NCBI GenBank assembly: GCA_035318925.1
Contig: DATHDS010000032.1
Span: 1-64,000, forward strand
From: VAXT01 sp035318925
Lineage (GTDB): Bacteria > Actinomycetota > Thermoleophilia > Gaiellales > Gaiellaceae
Direction: 5' to 3'
Length of the DNA: 64,000 nt
Both the position numbers and the translations under genes were made by a program. Below the pieces are notes generated by a model, which saw only the letters and a list, made by a program, of their open reading frames with translations, was not told the DNA's origin and searched no databases. Every line of letters starts with the position of its first letter. The stretch's first letter is position 1. Positions 44,451-54,064 of the stretch are shown here, piece by piece.

Positions 44451-45488
44451 TTAGAGGCCGGCTTCGGCGAGCGGTCGACGACCCCAGGCAAGCCGGTTCT
44501 GGTACCAGCCTGCAACCGGCGCGAGTGCGACGCCGTACCCCGAGGACTGAATCAGCCAGCCGTTTCCGAGGTAGATCGCCTCATGGTCGATCTGGGCGGG
44601 CCTCGCGCGCCGACCGCCGTTTCCGAAGAAGAGCAGATCCGCCGGAGCGAGCTGGGCGACCTTGATCCTCTTCCGGCGTGGAACCTCCCCGGCCATCGCG
44701 GCGGCAGTTCGACCGCGCAGCGTTGTCGCGAGCTGCGGCGCGCCGCGGTAGGACTGGAGCTTGTAGACCCGCCATGCGAACCCGGAGCAATCGAAGCCCC
44801 CGCGTGCCTGCACGCCGAACGGCGATTCGGCGAACTCGCTCTCTCCGCCCCAGACGTACGGGAAGCCGATGAAGCCGACGGCGGTCGTGAGCACACGCCG
44901 CTGCCAGGGCGTGAGCATCGGGATCTCGAATGCGGCGGCGGCGTCCCGCACGTTCTGCGTTTCCCAGTCCGACAGGCGCAGGATCCGGGCTGCGGAGTAC
45001 GCGACCTCCGCGCGCGGCGCAGGATCCGCGGGCAGCCGCTCGAGATCGTCCTGGCCGGCGGGGTGGTTCGTACGCAGGCCAAGCAGACGGGCGACGACCT
45101 CGGTGCCGAACCGGGCCGGTGGGTGCAGGCCTGCTCCTGCGGCTGCGTCGTAGAAGATCGTGGCCTCGGCGGCGAGGCCGAGCGCTCGGACGAGTTGCGC
45201 GTCGAGCTGGGCCATCGTCACCGGCGCTTCCGGGTTCGCCACCTCTTTCGGCGGCTCCTTGGTCAGGCTCGCAACGAGGTCTTGCAGCTCCGCGCGCGTG
45301 AGGGCGTCGTTCGGGCGGAAGGCGGCGACGGTGCGTGCCATCAGGCGGTGCGCGACGACGAGCCTGATCTGAGGCTGCGCCCACGACCGCTTCGACCCTG
45401 ACGGAGAAGCGCCCGGCGAGACCCCGAGGCCGACGAGTAGGCATGAAACAAGAGCGAGAAGGCGCAGGCGTCCCACAGACCAACTCAT
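44451..45488 (-). CDS. Secreted NlpC/P60 family peptidase with SLH-like repeats
   Basis: The 345-residue protein has an N-terminal signal peptide (LRLLALVSCLLVGLGVSPGASPS), then two to three SLH-like helical repeats (about 45-200; AFRPNDALTRAELQDLVASL, APVTMAQLDAQLVRALGL) and a C-terminal NlpC/P60 domain (about 205-340) with catalytic Cys in GGFDCSGFAWRVYKL and His in QIDHEAIYLGNGW. It likely cleaves peptidoglycan stem peptides or cross-links at the cell surface. The 118 bases between its stop and the next gene contain a weak CTGCT/AGCAG hairpin but nothing else clear. Confidence 0.92.
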   Translation of the reverse strand: MSWSVGRLRLLALVSCLLVGLGVSPGASPSGSKRSWAQPQIRLVVAHRLMARTVAAFRPNDALTRAELQDLVASLTKEPPKEVANPEAPVTMAQLDAQLVRALGLAAEATIFYDAAAGAGLHPPARFGTEVVARLLGLRTNHPAGQDDLERLPADPAPRAEVAYSAARILRLSDWETQNVRDAAAAFEIPMLTPWQRRVLTTAVGFIGFPYVWGGESEFAESPFGVQARGGFDCSGFAWRVYKLQSYRGAPQLATTLRGRTAAAMAGEVPRRKRIKVAQLAPADLLFFGNGGRRARPAQIDHEAIYLGNGWLIQSSGYGVALAPVAGWYQNRLAWGRRPLAEAGL

Positions 45489-45523
45489 CGTCGGTTGTAG
45501 GGGACGCCTTTAGTCTCTACGGA

Positions 45524-45736
45524 GTGGAGATCGAGACCACGCCCGAGCCGACCACGGACGAGCGTGCGGCCCTGCTCGCCGTGCTCGCGTCAGCGCCGGA
45601 CGGGCACACAGACCCCTATCGCAGCGTCTGGCGGCTCGCCGGGGTGCTCGAGAACGTCGAGCCCGGCGCCGACGCGCCGCTGGCCGCGCCCGCCGAGGGA
45701 TCTCCACGCAGCAAGCCCGGCGCGAGCCGGGCGTAG
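45524..45736 (+). CDS. Acyl-CoA carboxylase epsilon-subunit-like small protein
   Basis: GTG 45524 starts a 70-residue product with VEIETTPEPTTDERAALLAV, then LASAPDG and DPYRSVWRLAGVLENVEPG. The pattern acidic start, PTxxERAAL helix and WRLAGxLE end is like the small epsilon (AccE) subunits of actinobacterial acyl-CoA carboxylases. Genes for the beta and biotin-bearing alpha subunits flank it at 40594 and 46253, which supports the call. Its 3' half overlaps pgsA by about 120 bases on the opposite strand, both with continuous frames. Confidence 0.6.
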   Translation: MEIETTPEPTTDERAALLAVLASAPDGHTDPYRSVWRLAGVLENVEPGADAPLAAPAEGSPRSKPGASRA

Positions 45737-46230
45737 TCGAGCCCTGAGATCCAGGTCAGCGCCAGCGCGATGCCGAGCCCCCACCTGGCGATCGAGTTGT
45801 CGAACGCTCCGGCTGCGGCGAGCCCGCCCAGGCCTGCGGCGACGGCCTGCGTCCAGGTCTTGAGGCGCCCCAGGTCGCGGGCCTTGAGCACGACGCCGCG
45901 CTCGAGTGCCGCGAGCCTGAGCCCCGAGATCAGAAGCTCGCGGGCCACGATCGCCGCCACCATCCAGGCCGGGAAGATGTCGCGGCCGACGAGGACGATC
46001 ATCACGGTCAGAACGAGGAGCTTGTCGGCGATCGGATCAAGAAGCGACCCGAGCGCCGAGGAGCGACCGGTGCGCCGCGCCACGCGCCCGTCGAACCAGT
46101 CGGTCGCCATCGCGATCCCGAAGAGTGACGTTGCCCAGTAGTCGTGCCCGCTGAAATCCCAGACGTAGAGCACGACGACGAGCGGCACGACGGCCGCCCG
46201 CGCCAACGTCAGCTGATCGGCAAAGCTCAC
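45616..46230 (-). CDS. pgsA: CDP-diacylglycerol--glycerol-3-phosphate 3-phosphatidyltransferase
   Basis: GTG 46230 gives 204 residues. The CDP-alcohol phosphatidyltransferase motif DGxxAR(x8)Gx3Dx3D is seen as DGRVARRTGRSSALGSLLDP followed by IADK (about 45-69), and there are about six hydrophobic helices. This enzyme makes phosphatidylglycerophosphate. The last ~40 residues (after LTWISGLDYARLAPGLL) are a non-conserved Ser/Ala-rich tail that overlaps the epsilon-like gene, so the true functional end is around 45720. Divergent from accA by 22 bases. Confidence 0.9.
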   Translation of the reverse strand: MSFADQLTLARAAVVPLVVVLYVWDFSGHDYWATSLFGIAMATDWFDGRVARRTGRSSALGSLLDPIADKLLVLTVMIVLVGRDIFPAWMVAAIVARELLISGLRLAALERGVVLKARDLGRLKTWTQAVAAGLGGLAAAGAFDNSIARWGLGIALALTWISGLDYARLAPGLLRGDPSAGAASGASAPGSTFSSTPASRQTLR

Positions 46231-46252
46231 GGGCGGAGAGAATACGCCCGAG

Positions 46253-48018
<1,766 letters not shown>

Positions 48019-48022
<4 letters not shown>

Positions 48023-48885
48023 CGGAACGCCGGCCTTTCTGCTCCGACCTCTCACGCAAGAACGACGAGCCCCTGGCCGCGACCGCCAGCCGAATCGATC
48101 ACTGGTTCCTGATCGAGTACCGAGGGCTCTGGACGAGCGACGCGCTGCCGGGAAGCGGGCTCTCGGATCAGGTCAAGCAGCACCTCCGCGACCAGGTGGC
48201 CGCCGTGCCGAACGGCCGGCTCCTCTTCATCCGCCGACCCGATCGCAGGCGCCGGCCCGAGCTTGTCGCGTTCGCCGCCACCTCCAGGCCCGGCGAGGAG
48301 ATCGTGACGCGGTTCGAGTTCGAGGCCTACGAGGATCTGCGCGGCGTCGACCTGCGTGCAGCCAGCAGGGCCGGACATCCGCTCTTCCTCGTCTGCACGC
48401 ACGGCAAGCACGATCCGTGCTGCGCGCGCCATGGACGACCGCTCTACGAGGCGCTGCGGGACGAGCTCGACCCCGACTGGGCCTGGCAGGTGACGCACAT
48501 CGGGGGTGATCGTTTCGCCGGGAACCTCGTCTGCCTGCCGGAGGGGCTGTACTACGGGCGCGTCGACCGGGAGGCTGCTGCGTCAGTCCTGGACGAGCAC
48601 TTCGCGCGCCGCATCGCGTTCGACCATTACCGGGGCCGCTCGATCTACTCGTTCCCGATACAGGCGGCCGAGCGCAGCGTCAGGGAAGCGACGGGGCTGA
48701 CGGGAATTGACGACCTGTCGCTCGAGAAGGTCGACCAGCTCAACGGCTCGTGGGAGGTCGTCTTCGCGGCGGCCGGCCGTTCCCACGCGGTCCACGTCGA
48801 GTCGCACCGGGGTGACCTCACGCTCCTCACCTGCAGCTCCGACGGGCCAAAGAGGCCCCGCCGCTACGTCGTCACTCCGGGCTGA
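48019..48885 (+). CDS. Sucrase/ferredoxin-like family protein
   Basis: The 288-residue protein matches the sucraseferredoxin-like family: N-terminal FCSDLSRKNDEPLAATASRI, VCTHGKHDPCCARHGRPLYE (Cys motif, about 130-150), the thioredoxin/ferredoxin-like ligand region HIGGDRFAGNLVCLPEGLYY and RIAFDHYRGRSIYSFPIQAA. The Cys spacing resembles a [2Fe-2S] thioredoxin-like ferredoxin. Role unknown. TTG 48019 overlaps the upstream stop (TTGA), so it is coupled to the carboxylase gene. Confidence 0.85.
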
Positions 48886-50122
48886 TCCGGAGGAAGCCCT
48901 CGCGCACGAGCCGGCGACCCAGCACGAGGCGCCCGGGCTCGTCCAGCCCCCCGGGCAGGTCGATGAGGCGGAACGGCTCGTCCGCAACGGCCACGAACTC
49001 GAGCTCCGCGCCGATCCGCACCGGAAAGCGGAGCTCGCGGCCCTCGAAGCTGAGCGTCGCTTCCTGCTCGTCGGCGACGAGGTCGAAGATGACGGTCTCC
49101 CGGCGCTCGAGCGGCGTCTCGACGCCGAGCTCCGCGACCCCGCGCACCTGGTCGAACGCGTCCTCGCGCACGGGGCGCCGCGTGCGGACGAACTTGCGGC
49201 GCAACCGGGAGGAGACTGCCGAGGGCGAAAGCCGGGCGGCAAGAAGCTCCAGCAGCCGCTCCGAGGACGCTCCGTCGGCAGGCACGCCCCGGCGAAGATC
49301 GAACTCCTCCTCCGCAGTCTCGTCGAGCGCCGCGTGCAGCGCGTCCAGCCACGTCACGACGGAAACGCCGACGGTCATGTGCAGCGAGGCCGCGTCCGAG
49401 GTCATCGCCTGGTGCAGCCAGCCGCGCGGGAGGTACAGGGTGTCGCCGGCCTGCATCGTGACGTCGAGGATCGGCTCGCCGGGCCCGCCCAGCTCCGGCG
49501 TGTACTTCTGGCTGCGCAGCGGTAGTTCGAGGACGGGCGGATAGACGAGCCAGCGCTTCTCGCCCGCGACCTGGAGGCAGAAGACGTCGTGCGTGTCGTG
49601 GTGGACCTTGAACCCCTGGGCCGAGGTTGGCGTGTAGTAGGCGTTCGTCTGCGTGGGGTGACCGAGCTCCCGCTCGAGATCCCGGCAGAAGCGCGCGACC
49701 GGAAGGTGATGGACGTGCAGCGCCTGGAGCACGATCGTCGCGCCCCGCTCGAACTCCGCGGCGACTCGCTCGGTCTTCGCGGTTCCGGAGAAAGGCACCG
49801 GCGACCAGGAGATGTCCTCGGCATAGTCGCCGAGCGAGTACTTCTCGCCCTCCTTGACGACACGGAAGGCGGGATGCCGCAGCCCGCCGCCCGCCACGCG
49901 CTCCTCGACCTCTTCGACCGAGAGCAGGTCGTCGAAGCGCCCCTCCTCGTCGCGCGGAACGAGGAGGGGTTTCTGCTCCCAGTACTCGTCGAAGAACCGC
50001 TCGGCCTCGACGGGCCCGACGCAGCGCTCGAGAGCGCTATGTGTCTGTGTCGTCTGAATCGGAGTCCGTGCCGTCTGAATCGGAGTCCGTGCCGTCTGAG
50101 TCGGAATCCGTACCGTCCGCAT
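48872..50122 (-). CDS. JmjC/cupin-like 2-oxoglutarate oxygenase (ribosomal oxygenase type)
   Basis: The 416-residue protein is of the ROX/RoxA-like cupin group that hydroxylates ribosomal protein residues. The conserved domain begins ALERCVGPVEAERFFDEYWE; the iron triad HxD is in GFKVHHDTHDVFCLQVAGEK and the distal His in DTLYLPRGWLHQAMTSD. No ATG, GTG or TTG exists between the conserved start and ATG 50122, which lies inside a small acidic gene in another frame; the first ~25 residues (RIPTQTARTPIQTARTPIQT) come from its 21-bp repeats. So the start is either 50122 or the acidic peptide is joined by a frameshift. The substrate is unknown. Confidence 0.85.
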   Translation of the reverse strand: MRTVRIPTQTARTPIQTARTPIQTTQTHSALERCVGPVEAERFFDEYWEQKPLLVPRDEEGRFDDLLSVEEVEERVAGGGLRHPAFRVVKEGEKYSLGDYAEDISWSPVPFSGTAKTERVAAEFERGATIVLQALHVHHLPVARFCRDLERELGHPTQTNAYYTPTSAQGFKVHHDTHDVFCLQVAGEKRWLVYPPVLELPLRSQKYTPELGGPGEPILDVTMQAGDTLYLPRGWLHQAMTSDAASLHMTVGVSVVTWLDALHAALDETAEEEFDLRRGVPADGASSERLLELLAARLSPSAVSSRLRRKFVRTRRPVREDAFDQVRGVAELGVETPLERRETVIFDLVADEQEATLSFEGRELRFPVRIGAELEFVAVADEPFRLIDLPGGLDEPGRLVLGRRLVREGFLRISPE

Positions 50123-50255
50123 CCGATCCGCCGCCGGTGTCCGTGCCGTCGCTGTCGCCGTCGGTGTCGTCCGTGTCGGCCTCGGCCGGCGTCTCGGACA
50201 TGCTCGACCCGCCCCCGATCTCCTCTTCGCCCAGCGTGCTGTCGTGCTCGCTCAT
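50037..50255 (-). CDS. 72-residue acidic Asp/Ser-rich protein overlapping the oxygenase start
   Basis: ATG 50255 is preceded by AGAAGGAG at the right distance. The product starts MSEHDSTLGEEEIGGGSSMS and continues with Asp/Thr/Ser repeats (SDSDGTD units from about residue 45) to the stop at 50037. It is very acidic and likely disordered. It overlaps the first 86 bases of the oxygenase frame on the same strand, so the two could be coupled or form a single protein by frameshift. No family is recognised. Confidence 0.55.
   Translation of the reverse strand: MSEHDSTLGEEEIGGGSSMSETPAEADTDDTDGDSDGTDTGGGSDADGTDSDSDGTDSDSDGTDSDSDDTDT
50051..50113. repeat. Three 21-bp tandem repeats
   Basis: Units at 50051-50071 and 50072-50092 are identical and 50093-50113 differs at three bases. 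On the minus strand one frame reads SDSDGTD and another reads the oxygenase N terminus. Unit length is a multiple of three, so copy number changes keep both frames. Confidence 0.85.
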
Positions 50256-50307
50256 GCGGCTCCTTCTGTCGATGACCCCAGGACTCTAAGCTAGAGTCGC
50301 CCGCGCG

Positions 50308-51450
50308 GTGGACCTCTACGAGTACCAGGGCAAGGAGCTGTTCAAGCGGTTCGGCATCCCCGTCTCCGAGGGACGGCTCGCGACGACCGCTGAGCAAGCT
50401 CGCGCGGCCGCGGAGGAGATCGGCGGGCAGGTCGTCGTCAAGGCGCAGGTGCTGACGGGGGGGCGGGGAAAGGCCGGCGGGATCAAGCTCGCGGGCTCGC
50501 CCGACGAGGCCTCGCGTCACGCGGAGGCGATCCTCGGCCTGGACATCAACGGCCACGTCGTGCGCAAGCTCTGGATCGAGCAGGCCTCCGACATCGCGCA
50601 CGAGTACTACCTGTCGGTCACGTTCGACCGCGGCGAGAAGCAGGCGCTCTTCATGCTCACGAAGGAGGGCGGGATCGAGATCGAGGAGGTCGCTTCGGAG
50701 CGGCCCGAGGCGCTCGCGCGCCTGCACGTCGACCCTCTCGAGGGCTTCCACCCCTACCAGGCGCGCCGTCTGATCTACGGAGCCGGAATCGACGATCCGA
50801 ACGAGCAGAAGCAGATCCTCGGCATCATCGGGCGCCTCTACGACGCCTTCGTCGGGGCTGACGCGATGCTCTGCGAGATCAACCCGCTGATCGTGACGCC
50901 GGAAGGCGAGGTGAGGGCGCTGGACTCGAAGTTCACGGTCGACGACAACGCGCTCTACAAGCATCCCGACATCGCGGATATGCGCGACCTCGAGGCCTAC
51001 CCGCCCGAGGAGCGCGCGGCGCGCGAGAAGGGCGTCACCTACGTGAAGCTCGACGGCGAGGTCGGCATCCTCGGCAACGGCGCCGGGCTCGTCATGTCGA
51101 CGCTGGACGTGATCGCCCTTGCGGGTGGACGGCCGGCGAACTTCTGCGATCTCGGCGGCGGCGGCGACGCACGGGGCGTTGTCGATGCGCTGGGGATCAT
51201 CAGCGCCGACCCGCAGGTCAAGTCGATCCTGTTCAACATCTTCGGCGGCATCACCCGCGGCGACGAGGTCGCGCGCGGGATCCTCCAGGCGCTCGAAGAG
51301 ATCTCGATCGAGGAGCCGATCGTCGTCCGACTGGACGGCACGAACGCCGAGGAGGGCAAGGCGCTGCTCACGGAGGGCGGCCCCGAGAACATCCACGTCG
51401 AGTCGACGATGCTGGACGCGGCCAAGCGGGCCGTGGAGCTAGCGGGATGA
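50308..51450 (+). CDS. sucC: Succinate--CoA ligase beta subunit
   Basis: SucC with SucD makes succinate and ATP/GTP from succinyl-CoA in the citric acid cycle. The 380 residues show the ATP-grasp start MDLYEYQGKELFKRFGIPVS, VVVKAQVLTGGRGKAGGIKL, ALFMLTKEGGIEIEEVA and the C-terminal CoA-ligase Rossmann region with VGILGNGAGLVMSTLDVIAL and FNIFGGITRGDEVARGILQA. The stop overlaps the ATG of a methyltransferase gene that splits sucC from sucD. It is divergent from the acidic protein gene; a Shine-Dalgarno is not obvious for the GTG 50308. Confidence 0.96.
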   Translation: MDLYEYQGKELFKRFGIPVSEGRLATTAEQARAAAEEIGGQVVVKAQVLTGGRGKAGGIKLAGSPDEASRHAEAILGLDINGHVVRKLWIEQASDIAHEYYLSVTFDRGEKQALFMLTKEGGIEIEEVASERPEALARLHVDPLEGFHPYQARRLIYGAGIDDPNEQKQILGIIGRLYDAFVGADAMLCEINPLIVTPEGEVRALDSKFTVDDNALYKHPDIADMRDLEAYPPEERAAREKGVTYVKLDGEVGILGNGAGLVMSTLDVIALAGGRPANFCDLGGGGDARGVVDALGIISADPQVKSILFNIFGGITRGDEVARGILQALEEISIEEPIVVRLDGTNAEEGKALLTEGGPENIHVESTMLDAAKRAVELAG

Positions 51451-52082
51451 CGGATCTGTGGTCCGAGCGCGCCGAGGCCTACCGCGAGAGCGACGCGCAT
51501 CGGCAAGGCCGCGATCTCGACCTCTTCGCCGAGTGGGCCGAGGGGGAGACAGCTCTAGACGTCGCCACGGGCGGCGGACACGTTGCACGGCGTCTTCGCG
51601 AGGCGGGGCTCAACGTCGTCACGACCGATGCTGCGCCGGGCATGAAGCCGGACGTCGTCAGCCGCGCCGAGGAGATTCCCTTCGCCGATGAGAGCTTCGA
51701 CGTCGTCGCCTGCCGCATCGCAGTGCACCACTTCCAGGATCCGGCAGGCTCGTTGCAGGAGATGGCGCGGGTCAGCCGCTCGCTTGTGCTCATCGCGGAC
51801 AACTTGTTCATGGGTGAGCCCGGGGAGGAGGCCGACCGCCTGCGCGATCCCACACATGTGCGGAACTACAGCGAAGAGGAGTGGCGGCGCATGTTCGACG
51901 AGGCCGGCCTCGAGGTGGAGGCCTTCGAACGTGAGGACAAACGGATCGATTTTCAGGCGTGGCTCGATCGGGCGGAGACGCCGCCCGAGGATGCAGACCG
52001 CGTGCGCGAGCTTCTCGCCGACCGGATCGAGGACGGCAAGCTCAGGCTCGACCGCGGCATCTTCAAGGCGAGAAAGCTGTAA
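51447..52082 (+). CDS. Class I SAM-dependent methyltransferase between sucC and sucD
   Basis: The 211-residue protein has motif I TALDVATGGGHVARRLREAG (about 36-55), motif II-like EEIPFADESFDVVACRIAVH and post-motif AGSLQEMARVSRSLVLIADN. The sequence DVATGGGHVA and FxVVxxxxxxHHF type is of the Methyltransf_11/UbiE-like group. It starts in the sucC stop (ATGA) and ends by TAATG into sucD, so it is an integral cistron of a sucC-x-sucD operon. Its substrate is unknown; a small-molecule acceptor of central metabolism is possible. Confidence 0.88.
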   Translation: MTDLWSERAEAYRESDAHRQGRDLDLFAEWAEGETALDVATGGGHVARRLREAGLNVVTTDAAPGMKPDVVSRAEEIPFADESFDVVACRIAVHHFQDPAGSLQEMARVSRSLVLIADNLFMGEPGEEADRLRDPTHVRNYSEEEWRRMFDEAGLEVEAFEREDKRIDFQAWLDRAETPPEDADRVRELLADRIEDGKLRLDRGIFKARKL

Positions 52083-52960
52083 TGGCCATCATCGTCACGG
52101 AGGAGACGCGGCTCGTCGTGCAGGGACTGACCGGAAGCGAAGGCTCGTTCCATGGCGTGCGCAACCGCGACTACGGCACGAACGTCGTGGCTGGAGTGAC
52201 GCCGGGCAAGGGCGGCCAGGACGTCCAGGGCATCCCCGTCTTCGACACCGTCGCCGAGGCGGTGACCGAGGCCGGGGCGAACACGGCGATGGTGTTCGTC
52301 CCCGCACGGTTCGCGGCCGACGCGATCTACGAGGACATCGACGCCGGGATCGAGACGATCATCTGCATCGCCGAGGGCCTGCCCGCCCACGAGATGCTGC
52401 TGATCTACAACTACATGCGCCCGAAGGGGGTCACGCTGCTCGGGCCCAACTGCCCGGGAGCGCTGTCGCCCGGAAAAGCCAACGTCGGGATCATCCCGGC
52501 AGAGGTCTTCCGCGAGGGCCGGATCGGGCTCGTCAGCCGCTCGGGCACGCTCACGTACCAGATCGGCTACGAGCTGGCTCAGCTCGGCCTCGGCAACTCG
52601 ACGATCGTCGGCATCGGCGGCGATCCGGTCGTCGGCTCCTCGTTCATCGACATCCTCGCCAAGTTCGAGGCGGATGACGAGACCGAGGTCGTCGTCATGG
52701 TCGGCGAGATCGGCGGCGACGAGGAGGAGAAAGCGGCGCGCTACATCGACGCGGAGATGTCGAAGCCTGTCGTCGCGTACATCGCCGGCTTCACCGCCCC
52801 GCCCGGCAAGACGATGGGCCACGCAGGCGCGATCATCTCCGGTTCTTCGGGAACCGCCCAGGCGAAGAAGGAAGCGCTGGAGGTCGTGGGCGTGAGGGTC
52901 GGCACGACGCCGACCGAGGTCGCCGAGCTCGCGGCCGAGACGGCAGCCGCCCGCGCCTAG
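52082..52960 (+). CDS. sucD: Succinate--CoA ligase alpha subunit
   Basis: The 292 residues include the CoA-binding Rossmann start RLVVQGLTGSEGSFHGVRNR, GVTPGKGGQDVQGIPVFDTV, the loop LLGPNCPGALSPGKANVGII, SRSGTLTYQIGYELAQLGLG, and the phosphohistidine in KTMGHAGAIISGSSGTAQAK (about residue 246). The ATG 52082 overlaps the upstream stop. The stop TAG at 52958 is directly followed by the GGGTTTGGCG motif. Confidence 0.96.
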   Translation: MAIIVTEETRLVVQGLTGSEGSFHGVRNRDYGTNVVAGVTPGKGGQDVQGIPVFDTVAEAVTEAGANTAMVFVPARFAADAIYEDIDAGIETIICIAEGLPAHEMLLIYNYMRPKGVTLLGPNCPGALSPGKANVGIIPAEVFREGRIGLVSRSGTLTYQIGYELAQLGLGNSTIVGIGGDPVVGSSFIDILAKFEADDETEVVVMVGEIGGDEEEKAARYIDAEMSKPVVAYIAGFTAPPGKTMGHAGAIISGSSGTAQAKKEALEVVGVRVGTTPTEVAELAAETAAARA

Positions 52961-53008
52961 AGGGTTTGGCGAAAAAAACCGGCGCTTAAACCGACGCTTA
53001 GTACCGTT

Positions 53009-53245
53009 GTGGGCCTGGTGACGCGTCGTCTTGTGGCTCCTCTCGCCCTGAGCCTGCTCATTGCCTGCGTCTCGGTCTGGCAGGGGTCAATAGGTCCGCA
53101 GAACAAACAGGGCAAGGCCGTGTGCGAGTTCCGTAACCACTTCTTCTACTCTCCCACGCCGAATCCCACGCCCCAGTGGGATGCGTTGTTCGCTTCGGAC
53201 TGCCCGTACAGCTCTCTAGATTGGCAATCACTAGGCCGCTGGTAG
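53009..53245 (+). CDS. Small putative lipoprotein or secreted protein
   Basis: GTG 53009 (GTG 53018 is an alternative) starts a 78-residue product with MGLVTRRLVAPLALSLLIAC, where L-I-A-C could be a lipobox. The mature part has two more Cys and aromatic residues (CEFRNHFFYSPTPNPTPQWD, then CPYSSLDWQSLGRW). No family is recognised and codon composition is a little less GC-rich than neighbouring genes. It lies inside the motif-bounded region. Confidence 0.45.
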   Translation: MGLVTRRLVAPLALSLLIACVSVWQGSIGPQNKQGKAVCEFRNHFFYSPTPNPTPQWDALFASDCPYSSLDWQSLGRW

Positions 53246-53478
53246 CCAAAAATCTCGCGTCTATGCCGAGGTCGAAGAACGAGGGTGCGAACCCGTTATC
53301 CCGCTCCGGGGTGCGAAGGCCAATCAGGTTGCCTTGCCGCTCGCGCTCGGCGGTCGGCTGTTCCCGCGCACCGGTCGGCAGACTGATCGGTTCGAGAGTC
53401 TCTACCGGGGCCGTGTCCCAGGCTCTCGCAAGAGCGCGGGCCGTTCCACTCGCGGCGTAACTGCCATACGATCGCTCC

Positions 53479-53655
53479 GTGTTTGTCAGCATTCCGCACA
53501 GACTTTTCGTCTTGGTCTGGGCTATCGCGGCGATCGCGTTTACGCTCGCTCGCGAATGGGGGCCGGCGATTGTCATTACTGGCCTCCTCGCCTGGGTTCT
53601 TCTCGTCCGTGCGATCCAAAAGCGCGTCGCAAGGCGAAAGGCCAAGCTCTCGTAG
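53479..53655 (+). CDS. 58-residue small membrane protein
   Basis: GTG 53479 starts MFVSIPHRLFVLVWAIAAIA followed by FTLAREWGPAIVITGLLAWV, LLVRAIQKRVARRKAKLS and stop at 53655. Two transmembrane helices and a positively charged C terminus are evident. No strong ribosome-binding site precedes the start. The stop abuts the T-run of the inverted motif at 53656. Confidence 0.55.
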   Translation: MFVSIPHRLFVLVWAIAAIAFTLAREWGPAIVITGLLAWVLLVRAIQKRVARRKAKLS

Positions 53656-53674
53656 TTTTTTGCGCCAAACCCAC

Positions 53675-54064
53675 CTACCGGACGGTGACGCGAATCCGGG
53701 GCCTGCCGTACCGGGTCCGGTAACGCGGCCCCCACTGGGGCGCGCGGATCGTCCAGCGTCCGACTTTTCCGAAGCGGAAGGTGCCGGCCCAGACAAAGCG
53801 GTTCTTCGTCCGGCGGACGACGACTCGGGAGACGCGCCCTGTCGGCGAGACGGCCTCGACCCTGAATGGATAGTTCACGTCCGCGGGCTCGAGCCTGCAG
53901 CAGGTGCCGTCCGGGCGGATGTACGGCGAGTAGGGCCTGAGTTGGATCGTCGCCTGCGCGCCTTTCTTCGGCACGGCCGGCAGCACGGAGAGCTTCACCT
54001 CGAGCGCAGCGGCCGCCGCGGTGGGTGCGACGAGGGCAAGCAGCGTGGCGGCCAGGAGTCTCAT
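53675..54064 (-). CDS. Secreted hypothetical protein, Ig-like fold suggested
   Basis: The 129-residue frame starts at ATG 54064 with a signal peptide MRLLAATLLALVAPTAAAAA, followed by beta-rich EVKLSVLPAVPKKGAQATIQ, TCCRLEPADVNYPFRVEAVS and TFRFGKVGRWTIRAPQWGPR. The alternating pattern and ending VTVR suggest an Ig-like sandwich but no family is recognised. The start codon overlaps the ATG of the divergent aminotransferase gene (plus strand 54063), so one of the two starts may be wrong. AAGGAG lies too far upstream (about 18 bases) to help. Confidence 0.7.
   Translation of the reverse strand: MRLLAATLLALVAPTAAAAALEVKLSVLPAVPKKGAQATIQLRPYSPYIRPDGTCCRLEPADVNYPFRVEAVSPTGRVSRVVVRRTKNRFVWAGTFRFGKVGRWTIRAPQWGPRYRTRYGRPRIRVTVR

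Larger units (their letters stand above)
52961..53674. repeat. Region bounded by inverted GGGTTTGGCG motifs
   Basis: AGGGTTTGGCGAAAAAAA (52961-52978) follows the sucD stop; its near reverse complement (TTTTTTGCGCCAAACCC at 53656-53672) precedes the stop of the convergent secreted-protein gene. The 16-base core pair differs by one base. The enclosed region holds two small predicted genes (53009, 53479); 53246-53478 shows no further gene. The same motif bounds the nested palindrome at 16426-16592. Confidence 0.65.

Noticed and set aside
53246..53478. Additional ORFs between the two small genes
   Set aside because: All candidate frames are Arg/Ser-rich shadows without ribosome-binding sites.
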